Assembly: GCF_035982055.1 (NCBI RefSeq)
Contig: NZ_CP108427.1
Span: 3,410,001-3,474,000 of the forward strand
Source of the DNA: Streptomyces sp. NBC_01288
GTDB lineage: Bacteria > Actinomycetota > Actinomycetes > Streptomycetales > Streptomycetaceae
DNA length: 64,000 bases
Direction: 5' to 3'
Position numbers and translations under genes: made by a program. A model generated the notes under the pieces. That model made no database searches. It worked only from the letters and a program-made list of their open reading frames with translations, and was not told the origin of the DNA. Positions 50,754 through 58,217 of this stretch are shown here, one piece after another (the stretch's first letter is position 1; each line of letters starts with the position of its first letter).

Positions 50754-51992
50754 TCAGGCCAGACGTGGGGCGTTGTCGTAGACGGTCGCAATCGCCGTGC
50801 GCGTGCGTTCCTGACTGCTCGGCATGAGGTGGGCGTAGATCCTCAGCGTCAGGGCCGCATTGCTGTGACCAAGGTACTCACTGACGGCCTTAATGTTCTC
50901 CCCGCCGTCCAGAAGGGCGGACGCGTAGAAGTGCCTCAGCGCGTGCATACCGTGCTCGCGAGCGGCGGCATACCCATCTGCCTTCGTCTCAGGCTTGGGG
51001 ATCACTCCGGCCGCCACGAGAGCGGGCTTCCATGATTCCTCGTTCAGGCTCGTACGCCACACGTGGTTTCCGCCCGGCGCCATGAAGACGAGCCGCTTGG
51101 TCACCTTCGGGCCGTCAGGTGTCTTCCAGGGCAGGGTGATCTCAACCGGCGGGAACTGCTTCATGTGGGCCCGGAGCGCATCGGCCACGGGCCCAGGAAT
51201 CGGCACGTCGCGTGTCTTGCCGCCCTTCGGCAGAGCGAACACGGGCTTGCTGCTGCTGAGCTTGAGTTGCTGGACCACGTGGAGCGTGTCGGAGTCGAAG
51301 TCGAGCGCGTCTACCTCGATGCCCAGGATCTCCCCCTGCCGCATGCCGCACCCCGCCCCCAGGTCGACCATCGCCCGGTACCGCGCAGGCATCGCGGCCT
51401 GCACCGCGAACACGCGCTCAGCCGACCACGGCACCACGCGCTTGGGGTCAACCGCCGGCGGCTTGACGGAGCGCGCGGAAACCGGGTTGCGGCTCAGGTA
51501 TCCGTCGTCAACGGCAGCGCTCAGGGCGCCACGCACGTTCGCGTAGATGATCCGGCCGTATGAGCCGGGCACGCTCGCTTCGAGCTGTGCCACCCACTCA
51601 CGGATGTGCTCCGGCTTGAACGACCCGAGCGGGCGAGACCCGATGTACGGGAAGGCGTGCAACCGGAGTTGGGAGTTCATGGACTCGATGGTGTTGGGGT
51701 CGGCCCCGAGAGTGCTGAGCCACTTTTCCGTGTACTGCTGAAACGTCGTCTTGGCCGCACGGGGGTCAACGTACTGACCACTCGTCATGTCGGCCTCGAT
51801 GTCCTTCAACCACTGGTCAGCGAGCCGCTTCTGACCGTCGCGAAAGCTCTTGGACTTCTCGGTGCCGTCGGGGCCGACGTAGCGGGCCCGGTAGCGCAGG
51901 CCGGTTCCGTGGCGGTCGGTCTTGACCTTGCTCTCCTTGCCGTTGGTGTCGGTTTCGGTCTTGTACCAGCGGTCTTGGATGTGGCCTGCCAT
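50754..51992 (-). CDS. int: Tyrosine site-specific integrase (AICE-2)
   Basis: 412 residues from ATG 51992. SAM-like core-binding domain (TTFQQYTEKWLSTL) and catalytic domain with Arg218 (GCGMRQGEI), His350-Arg353 (MHALRHFYAS), His376 (YLGHS) and nucleophile Tyr386 (LRIYAHLMP). Distinct from the AICE-1 integrase, so a different attachment site is expected. The open frame upstream of 51992 is Pro-rich and runs through the hairpin, so it is not used. Confidence 0.94.
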   Translation of the reverse strand: MAGHIQDRWYKTETDTNGKESKVKTDRHGTGLRYRARYVGPDGTEKSKSFRDGQKRLADQWLKDIEADMTSGQYVDPRAAKTTFQQYTEKWLSTLGADPNTIESMNSQLRLHAFPYIGSRPLGSFKPEHIREWVAQLEASVPGSYGRIIYANVRGALSAAVDDGYLSRNPVSARSVKPPAVDPKRVVPWSAERVFAVQAAMPARYRAMVDLGAGCGMRQGEILGIEVDALDFDSDTLHVVQQLKLSSSKPVFALPKGGKTRDVPIPGPVADALRAHMKQFPPVEITLPWKTPDGPKVTKRLVFMAPGGNHVWRTSLNEESWKPALVAAGVIPKPETKADGYAAAREHGMHALRHFYASALLDGGENIKAVSEYLGHSNAALTLRIYAHLMPSSQERTRTAIATVYDNAPRLA

Positions 51993-52020
51993 GCGGGGGT
52001 GTTCCCTTCGGGGCATGGGA

Positions 52021-52047
52021 AGGGAGGGCCACGGTGTGGCCCTCCCT
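52021..52047 (-). promoter_or_regulatory. Hairpin between xis and int
   Basis: A perfect 12-bp stem, AGGGAGGGCCAC (52021-52032) with GTGGCCCTCCCT (52036-52047), 3-nt loop, 29 bp upstream of the int start. May attenuate int relative to xis or stabilise the upstream message. Confidence 0.6.
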
Positions 52048-52077
52048 GGGGTGTTGAGCTGTGAGGTTGTGGCTGGG

Positions 52078-52344
52078 TCAGGCGGCGGCCTGGTCCTCGT
52101 TCTTGCGTTGGGTGACGTAGGCGCGAACGTCGGTGGGGTCATAGCGCAGGTGTTTGCCGATGCGGAATCCGGGCGGGCCGACGTGCTTCTTGCGCCACTG
52201 GTAGACGGTCTCTTTGGGGACCTCGAAGATCTCGGCGATGTCGTCGGGGGTGAGGTACCGGTCCGGGAGGCCTTCCCGGAGGATCGCGCGGGGGTCCGGT
52301 CGGTCAGGGGGGTCGGGGAGTTCGAGCAGCTTGGGGCGAGCCAC
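52078..52344 (-). CDS. xis: Excisionase, MerR-type helix-turn-helix (AICE-2)
   Basis: 88 residues: LTPDDIAEIFEVPKETVYQWRKKHVGPPGFRIGKHLRYDPTDVRAYVTQRK, an excisionase-type winged helix with the GFRIGKHLRY wing. Precedes int by 85 bp rather than overlapping it as in AICE-1. Start ATG 52344 with GGAGTC upstream. Confidence 0.9.
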   Translation of the reverse strand: MARPKLLELPDPPDRPDPRAILREGLPDRYLTPDDIAEIFEVPKETVYQWRKKHVGPPGFRIGKHLRYDPTDVRAYVTQRKNEDQAAA

Positions 52345-52812
52345 GGTGAGACTCCTTCGGGGCTTCGTTCATGGGGGCGGGGGCGGTGCCTGTCCTAGGT
52401 GCGGATTTCTGCGTCATTGCGTCATCAGTGTCATTCAGGCTTCTGACCTGCGGCTTTGAGTGACGCAGGGGGTGAGGCCTGCGTCATGGGTGCGTCATGG
52501 GCTGCGTCATGGGTGACGCGGACCATGACGCAGATGACGCAGGATGACGCAGGCGCGGCCGTCTGCGTCATGCCCGTCATCGCAGATCAGGGGCCGTTTT
52601 CCGGCTCGCATGACGCACATGACGCAGCGTTTCCCCTCTTAGGACAAACAGGGGGGGTCTGTCGTAGTCGGAGCCGCTCTCAAAGAGCAGAGAAGGGGCC
52701 GCTACGCGGCGCGTTCTTGGGGCGGCGCGCTGCGCCGAACAGCAAGAGGAGCACGCGCCGCATCGCGCGCCGGTGCTCCTCTTGTTTGTCCGGGTGAGCC
52801 TGCGGAGCGCGG
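52345..52812. other. Non-coding replication/regulatory region of AICE-2
   Basis: 468 bp. Besides the iterons it holds a 12-bp perfect stem, CAAGAGGAGCAC (52743-52754) with GTGCTCCTCTTG (52773-52784), downstream of the helicase-like gene. That stem may be its terminator or an origin structure. No gene seen. Confidence 0.65.
52410..52626. repeat. Iteron array, candidate replication origin of AICE-2
   Basis: Eleven exact octamers: TGCGTCAT at 52410, 52418, 52480, 52491, 52503, 52564 and its inverse ATGACGCA at 52525, 52534, 52544, 52610, 52619, plus near-matches (52460, 52513). They lie between xis and the helicase-like gene. Position next to replication genes suggests initiator binding sites. 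Confidence 0.8.
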
Positions 52813-54285
52813 TCAGAGCGTCTGCTGCTCGTAGGGGGGTGGTGCGGCGGGGCGGGCCATTTCGAGGTACCTGCCTTCGCTGGTGCGGCCCGTGTCGACG
52901 AGGACACCCCGGGCGGCGAGGGTGGGCTGTAGGCGCTTGAGACGGTCGGAGAGGACTTTGCCGGTGGTCGGCCACCCCTTGGGCAGCGGCCGGCAGTCGT
53001 CGCCGCTGTAGAGACGGCTCAGGCAGTTGAGCCACTCCGTGGACGTCATCCGCTCCGCCGTGCCCGGCTCGATGGTGTCGGCGTGCCGGAGGACGGTCTG
53101 TGCGAGCAGGTCGCCCTCGATCACGTCGTCGTTGAGGTCGTCCAGGCGGGCCCGGTAGGCGGCGAGCGCCCCGAGTCCGGTGGCCGCGTCGAGCTGCGCG
53201 CAGAGGTGCGCGAAGTCGGCCATGCGTAGGTCGGTGGGGGTCTCCGCCCGCGCCGCGCGGACCTTGACCGTGAGGTCCAGGAGTGAGCCGAGCACGACGG
53301 GCAGGACTTCCGCGTACTCAGCCCACAACTCCGCCTCGGTCCGCCGCACGCGGGGCCGCTCCAACCGCAGCGGGAGCAGGCGTTCGGCGAGGTCGGGCCG
53401 GATGACTCCCACATCGATACCGGTCAGGAGCAGCGGCCGGCGGTAGCCGACGCGGAACACGTCCCCGTCGGTGAACAGAGCCCGCTTGACGCTCTCGGCC
53501 CCGGTGACGATGCAGCACATCGCATCCGACAGGTCTGGCGTCATGTGCGAGAGGTTGTCCAGCGCGGTGACCCATCCCGCTGCCACGGCTGCGATCAGGT
53601 TCTCTTCATCCTTCGGGGCCCGGCGCAGGTCACCGCTCATGCCCTCGATGATCCGCACGAGCATGCGTCCGCCGGTGGACTTCCCGGCGCCCTGGGGGCC
53701 GGTGAGGAAGGGGGCGGGGACGGGCACGGAGGGTCCGAGGCAGCCGATCAGCCACGCGATGGCCAGGCACTCGGTCTCCGCACCGGAGAAGTTGCACAGC
53801 CGCATCAACAGGTCGATGCCCTTGCCGTTCGTGTCCTTGACAGGCAGGGGGAGTTCCCCGGTGAGCTGGGTGCGCCGCCAGCACACTTCCTGCGGGTCGG
53901 GTGTGAGGATGTCCCACCCGGTCGGGTGGATACGCACGGACTGCCCGTCATCGCGGCCCAAGTCCAGCCACGTTGCCCCGTCGAAGCCGGGGGCGACGCG
54001 GATGTTCACGGCGTGCGTGTCCTCGTACAGCGCGAGTGCTTCGATCAGGTCCAACGCCTCTTTGAGCGCGGTCCCGTTGAACACGCCGACCCCGTCCCGG
54101 TACATGCCGACGATGAGTTCCTGCCGGTGGCTGCCGGTGGTGCCCTGGGAGCGCATCGGGCGGGCCACGGGGTGGCCGTTGCGCTGCGCGTACACGGTCC
54201 CGTCTGCGGTGCGGAAGTAGCGGAAGTGGGATTGCGCGTAGTCCGCGATGATCTCGCGGGCGGGGTTCTTCTCGTCCTCGGACAT
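52813..54285 (-). CDS. Helicase-like replication ATPase (AICE-2)
   Basis: 490 residues. P-loop GPQGAGKST at 196-204, Walker B-like WVTALDNLSHM, then an arginine-finger-like GYRRPLLLTGID, resembling the ATPase half of phage/plasmid primase-helicases (SF3/D5 type). The C-terminus (about 420-490) looks like a winged helix (GWPTTGKVLSDRLKRLQPTLAARGV). Directly downstream of the prim-pol gene (1-bp gap) and adjacent to the iterons, so it is probably the origin-opening factor. Confidence 0.85.
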   Translation of the reverse strand: MSEDEKNPAREIIADYAQSHFRYFRTADGTVYAQRNGHPVARPMRSQGTTGSHRQELIVGMYRDGVGVFNGTALKEALDLIEALALYEDTHAVNIRVAPGFDGATWLDLGRDDGQSVRIHPTGWDILTPDPQEVCWRRTQLTGELPLPVKDTNGKGIDLLMRLCNFSGAETECLAIAWLIGCLGPSVPVPAPFLTGPQGAGKSTGGRMLVRIIEGMSGDLRRAPKDEENLIAAVAAGWVTALDNLSHMTPDLSDAMCCIVTGAESVKRALFTDGDVFRVGYRRPLLLTGIDVGVIRPDLAERLLPLRLERPRVRRTEAELWAEYAEVLPVVLGSLLDLTVKVRAARAETPTDLRMADFAHLCAQLDAATGLGALAAYRARLDDLNDDVIEGDLLAQTVLRHADTIEPGTAERMTSTEWLNCLSRLYSGDDCRPLPKGWPTTGKVLSDRLKRLQPTLAARGVLVDTGRTSEGRYLEMARPAAPPPYEQQTL

Positions 54286-54286
54286 G

Positions 54287-55123
54287 TCACAGTCCCAACG
54301 TGGTCAGGGCGTTGGTCCACGCGTCGGTGCAGTGCCGGGGCGTTTCGCCCTTGGCCTGCGCGGCGGTGAACAGCCGGGCGACGTGCGTGTCCGTGAGGCA
54401 GCCGCACCGCCCATGCGTCGACAGCACGGCCAGGAACGTCCGGTACACGGTCGAGTGGATCGCCTCCCGGGCGCCGGTGATCTGCCGCTCCGCCATGGCG
54501 ATCCCACGGTCAAGAAAGGCGGGCGTACGGTGCGGGCACACCCCGCCCTGCCCCCTCAGAGGCGCTGAGGCTGCCTGCGGCGCCCTGTGGGTCGTAGACG
54601 GTTGCCTCAATGCCAGAGAGCGCACAGCGTCCGGTAGAGAGGCCATGGAGCCGTTTCCGGTTCCGAGCCAACGGGCGTACGCCGTAAGGGACTTGATGTC
54701 GATGCCGGACCGGACCGCGTTCACGGACTGCATGGTGCCCTGGTAGATCCAGTGCTCACCGCGAGTCGTCGGCACGGTCCGGGTGGTGGGCAGCGTCGCG
54801 CGGGCCCACGCGATGGCTGCCGCGTTGTCCAGGTCGACGACGGTCACCCCGGCGCCTCCAGGGTGGTAGGCGACCGCCGCCGCCCGCCGCCACGCGATGG
54901 CCCACTGAGGGGAGTTGAGGACGTTCGGGTCGGTGGTGGCGGCGGCCCACGCGTGGCAGACGCCCGGGCACTGGCAGGGGCCGGGGGTTTTCATGTTCGG
55001 CCGGCCGCCGCACGCGTTCTTCGCGCAGGTACGGCAGTTGCCGAACGGGACCTTCCCCGCCCGCAGCGGCAGCACCGGCACGCCGTGCGCGGCCAGGTCG
55101 AGCGCGGTCCGCAGGTGGCTCAT
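54287..55123 (-). CDS. Bifunctional DNA primase/polymerase-type protein (AICE-2)
   Basis: 278 residues from ATG 55123. Prim-pol pattern: LDLAAHGVPVLPLRAGKVPF, cysteine cluster NCRTCAKNACGG...CQCPGVCHAW, then the catalytic strand VTVVDLDNAAA (Asp-x-Asp) and TTRGEHWIYQG with the conserved His. Likely primes DNA synthesis with the neighbouring ATPase, equivalent to the RepPP module of other AICEs. Overlaps the methyltransferase stop (ATGA). Confidence 0.88.
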   Translation of the reverse strand: MSHLRTALDLAAHGVPVLPLRAGKVPFGNCRTCAKNACGGRPNMKTPGPCQCPGVCHAWAAATTDPNVLNSPQWAIAWRRAAAVAYHPGGAGVTVVDLDNAAAIAWARATLPTTRTVPTTRGEHWIYQGTMQSVNAVRSGIDIKSLTAYARWLGTGNGSMASLPDAVRSLALRQPSTTHRAPQAASAPLRGQGGVCPHRTPAFLDRGIAMAERQITGAREAIHSTVYRTFLAVLSTHGRCGCLTDTHVARLFTAAQAKGETPRHCTDAWTNALTTLGL

Positions 55124-56403
55124 GCTGCGGTCCCCCATTCCCGCCGCGCGGTGGTGTGGGCGCCCAGGAGGAGGCCGTAGGCGTGGTGGGCCTGGTGGGG
55201 CACAACGCCGTTTCCGAGGATCTTGAGTTGTTCCTTGCGGGGGATGCCGTCAACGGCGGTGACCCAGCCGGCGGGCAGGCCCATGAGCCATTCTGCGAAC
55301 GCCGGCGACAGGCGTCGGTTGCCGCGGGTGCCGGGCTCGGTCGGGCACGGCGCTGGCCGCCCGGTCACGCGCTCCCACCGGCGGATCGCGGGCCCGAAGT
55401 CCGTGCCGTCCGTTGCCACCCACTGCTGGCCGTCGGCCAGGTCGCGGGCCAGGTACTCGATGGACGGACGCGAGCTCGCACCCTGCGAGGCAGACCGGTT
55501 GCGGCCGTAGCGGTGTGCGGTCGGGGTGGGCAGCAGGTTGACGACCACCTCGTTCAACGGCCGCGCGTTGCGGCCCAACAGGTTGGAGGCGCCCGACTTC
55601 CAGTCCCGCGCGGCCGGGGTGGGCAGCAGGTTGCGGACGGCGTCCGTCAGGGTGCTGCCGTACCCGGTTCCGTACGGTGATCCGTCGGCCCTGAAATTCG
55701 CGGTCCCCCTCGAATCGGCCGCGGTGGGCGTGGGGAACAGACTCACTCCTCCGGGGGCGCCGGCAGCCTGGTCACGGCGGTGCGCAGGTTCAGTCCGCCC
55801 TTGCGGTTGGGGGAGGTGCCGGGCCCACCGGTACCGTCCGCCGTGGTCGGGGTCGGCATCAGCGGGATAGCCAACTGCGAACCAGCGATCCCGCGGGTGC
55901 GGGGCGCCGACTTCGGGGTCACCAGCTCGTAGACATGTCCACCGCGCGTCATACCCGAGCGCGGCCAGGTCTGCGGCGACGACGTCCAGGCCCCGCCCCC
56001 GCGAGCGGATCGCCGCCACATTTTCCAGGAAGACGAGGCGCGGTCGAAGGACGCCCACAGCCTGAGCGACGTTTTTCCAGACCCGAGACCACTGGCCATT
56101 GATTCCGTCCCTTCGTCCAGCGTTGGAGATGTTGCGGCAGGGGAAACCGGCGCCGACCACGTCCGGCGCGTACAGGTCCCGGACCATCTGCCAGTCGACG
56201 GTGGTGATGTCCCCGAGGTTGGGCACCTGGGGGTGGTGCGCGGCGAACACGGCCGCGGCGTACGGGTCGTTCTCCGCGAACGCGGCGACCTGGCCGCCGA
56301 TCCCGGAACGGATCGCCGTTTCGAGTCCGCCGTAGCCGGCACACAGGGCAACGATCGTCGGCGGCTCGATGAGGGCTCGCCGGATGTCGGTTGGATCGGT
56401 CAT
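55120..56403 (-). CDS. C5 cytosine DNA methyltransferase
   Basis: 427 residues. Motif I ALCAGYGGLETAI, catalytic Cys89 in VVGAGFPCRNISNAG, ENV at 127-129 (FLENVAAI), and the C-terminal motifs IX-X (RRLSPAFAEWLMGLPAGW, LKILGNGVVPHQA). The insert (about 190-300) is the target-recognition region with three PTP(T/A)A-type repeats. No restriction enzyme is adjacent, so it is a solitary methyltransferase, probably protecting the element on transfer. First gene of the replication operon. Confidence 0.93.
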   Translation of the reverse strand: MTDPTDIRRALIEPPTIVALCAGYGGLETAIRSGIGGQVAAFAENDPYAAAVFAAHHPQVPNLGDITTVDWQMVRDLYAPDVVGAGFPCRNISNAGRRDGINGQWSRVWKNVAQAVGVLRPRLVFLENVAAIRSRGRGLDVVAADLAALGYDARWTCLRAGDPEVGAPHPRDRWFAVGYPADADPDHGGRYRWARHLPQPQGRTEPAHRRDQAAGAPGGVSLFPTPTAADSRGTANFRADGSPYGTGYGSTLTDAVRNLLPTPAARDWKSGASNLLGRNARPLNEVVVNLLPTPTAHRYGRNRSASQGASSRPSIEYLARDLADGQQWVATDGTDFGPAIRRWERVTGRPAPCPTEPGTRGNRRLSPAFAEWLMGLPAGWVTAVDGIPRKEQLKILGNGVVPHQAHHAYGLLLGAHTTARREWGTAA

Positions 56404-56550
56404 GCTGAATGTCTCCAGTCCTGTTGAGGGTGCTGGTGGACAAAGAGCGGCCCCGGATTCATTGGCGTGAGGTCGGGGTCGCTCTTGGCGTGGCTAGAGG
56501 TGGGCGTTCGGCGTGCACCGGGGTGTTCCGGCAGCCATCAGGAGGTTTTC

Positions 56551-57201
56551 GTGATCCCACTCATCGACGTGAAGGTCGATCCGTCATTCCCGGAGGGTGT
56601 GCCCATGGACATGCCTGCGGAGGACGAGATCAGCGAGGAGGGATACGGCTTCTTCCGCGGCGTGTGGGACATCAGCGGTGTCACCCACGAGGAGGCCCGC
56701 GCGATCGTGGAAGAAGAGCGGCACTTGGCTCACCTGGTGGATCAAGTGACCACGACGCCTGAGGAGTTCGAGGCCGTCGCCGGCGCCGTGGAGAGCGGTG
56801 ATCCCGACTCCCTGCCGGCCGGCTTCGCGGAGCGCCACCCGGGCAGCGAGATTCTGGAGATCGTCGGGGACGGCGACCGTGAGGAAGGCGTCCTGGACGG
56901 CTTGGAGATCGGGGTGGCGGGACTGTCTTTTGCGCTCTCCTCCGTCGGGTGTTTTCCAGCGGCGAGCTGCCGGAGCCATGCCTCGGGCGGTTCGTGGTCT
57001 GATCGGCCGGTCGTCTACTTCGCGGCCGAACGCCTGACCGTTCACTGGCTGACGCCTCTGGTCCGTGACAGCGGTTGCGGGTTCGGGAACGGGAGCGATC
57101 GCGGCAAGCTGTTGTTCGTGGAAGCGCCGTCAATCAGCAGGTTCATGGAGCTGGCCAACCAGGTCCTCAACCAGGTCGAACGGCAGTCGTACAACCGCTG
57201 A
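56551..57201 (+). CDS. Hypothetical protein, only internal rightward gene of AICE-2
   Basis: 216 residues from GTG 56551 with AGGAGG upstream: IPLIDVKVDPSFPEGVPMDMPAEDEISEEGYGFFRGVW, an acidic helical middle, and a C-terminal half with SVGCFPAASCRSHASGG and RPVVYFAAERLTVHWL. No family recognised. Opposite orientation to the backbone and its own ribosome site suggest independently expressed cargo. Confidence 0.7.
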   Translation: MIPLIDVKVDPSFPEGVPMDMPAEDEISEEGYGFFRGVWDISGVTHEEARAIVEEERHLAHLVDQVTTTPEEFEAVAGAVESGDPDSLPAGFAERHPGSEILEIVGDGDREEGVLDGLEIGVAGLSFALSSVGCFPAASCRSHASGGSWSDRPVVYFAAERLTVHWLTPLVRDSGCGFGNGSDRGKLLFVEAPSISRFMELANQVLNQVERQSYNR

Positions 57202-57487
57202 TCGAGGTTCGAACTCGGCAACCGAGCGTTGCGGAGCCAACCTTGGCGCGGCTAGAAGGGCGGTTCGCTGCTGTAGCCGCCGCGCGGGGTGCGGCGCAGC
57301 CAGCGCGGCAGGGGCAGCAGAGGCAGGGCTCCCAGCGGGTGCCCTCGTACTCGCCCGTCTCGGGGTGGCCGTAGTCGTGTGCGATGCCGCCGGTGCCCCG
57401 GCAGTTGGGGCAGTCGGGGCGGGCCGTGTCGATGAGCGAGAGTGTCCTGCGGGGGCAGCCGAGGGCCTTGAGCCGGATGCGCATCAT
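57167..57487 (-). CDS. Small zinc-finger protein (DnaJ-type CxxCxGxG)
   Basis: 106 residues, MMRIRLKALGCPRRTLSL, with CPNCRGTGGI and CLCCPCRAGC as probable zinc ligands. Its 3' end overlaps the rightward gene by 35 bp, which is unusual, and the last 30 residues have weak character. Similar small zinc proteins occur in AICE transfer regions. Confidence 0.5.
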   Translation of the reverse strand: MMRIRLKALGCPRRTLSLIDTARPDCPNCRGTGGIAHDYGHPETGEYEGTRWEPCLCCPCRAGCAAPRAAATAANRPSSRAKVGSATLGCRVRTSISGCTTAVRPG

Positions 57488-57532
57488 GCGCGATTCCTCT
57501 CGGTCGGGCGGTTGGGGCGTTGGGCGGTGCGG

Positions 57533-58012
57533 TCAGTCCTGGTCGTTGTGCGTCTTGGCCCACAAGCCGGTGGTCCGGGTGTGGATGTTGCGCTGGTCCT
57601 GGTAGACGGGGCCCTCGTAGTGCTGGTGGATGTCGGGGGCGGGCTTCGCGTGCCTGGCGAGGCGGGAGAGCGCGAGGACCAAGGCGGTGGGGGCGCCGAA
57701 GACGAGCGCGCACACGAGCGGGTTGGCGTACTGGGACACGTACATGAGCACAGCGGCCGTGCCGCCGACCATGGTGGTGGTGACGCCGCCGGCGAGCATG
57801 AGCACGCTCGCGTCGGTGGCGCCCTGGCTCATCGGGGGGCGTCCCGGCTGCGCCACGGGCGGGGTGTCTCCCCGGGCGGGGACGGGGGTGGTGTCGCGGT
57901 AGGCGGTGGGCCGGTAGGCGTCGGCGATGATCCGGCGAGCCTCGGCAGCCGCTTCGACGTCGCTCATCACGGCGTCCGGCGGGGTGGTGCCGGGGGTGGT
58001 CTCGGGGTGCAT
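57533..58012 (-). CDS. Membrane protein of the AICE-2 transfer region
   Basis: 159 residues from ATG 58012 (GAAGGGA upstream). Hydrophilic N-terminus with RRIIADAYRPTAYRDTTPVP, two hydrophobic helices (about 71-93 and 96-115), and a C-terminal HYEGPVYQDQRNIHTRTTGLW tail. Follows the translocase gene and may be a spread or coupling protein. Family not recognised. Confidence 0.7.
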   Translation of the reverse strand: MHPETTPGTTPPDAVMSDVEAAAEARRIIADAYRPTAYRDTTPVPARGDTPPVAQPGRPPMSQGATDASVLMLAGGVTTTMVGGTAAVLMYVSQYANPLVCALVFGAPTALVLALSRLARHAKPAPDIHQHYEGPVYQDQRNIHTRTTGLWAKTHNDQD

Positions 58013-58160
58013 GCGGAATCCCTTCCGAACATGGATCAGGGAGGCAGGGACACCCCCTTCGAGGGGCGCTCTGGAGGGGGTTTCAGGGGGCTTACCTGGG
58101 GTGCCTCCCCGCCTCCCCGAAATGATGTTTCCGCTGATCAATGCGGGGGATGCGGGGTCA

Positions 58161-58196
58161 GGCAGGGAGGCGGGGACTCTGCCCCGCCTCCCTGCC
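58161..58196 (-). terminator. Strong hairpin after the translocase gene
   Basis: A perfect 15-bp stem, GGCAGGGAGGCGGGG (58161-58175) with its inverse (58182-58196), 6-nt loop, 21 bp past the translocase stop. Splits the leftward block into at least two transcripts. Confidence 0.75.
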
Positions 58197-58217
58197 CTGG
58201 GAGGGTGTGCCTCCCTG

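Noticed and set aside
52410..52626. Possible CRISPR array
   Set aside because: 8-bp repeats in both orientations with irregular spacing; iterons fit better.
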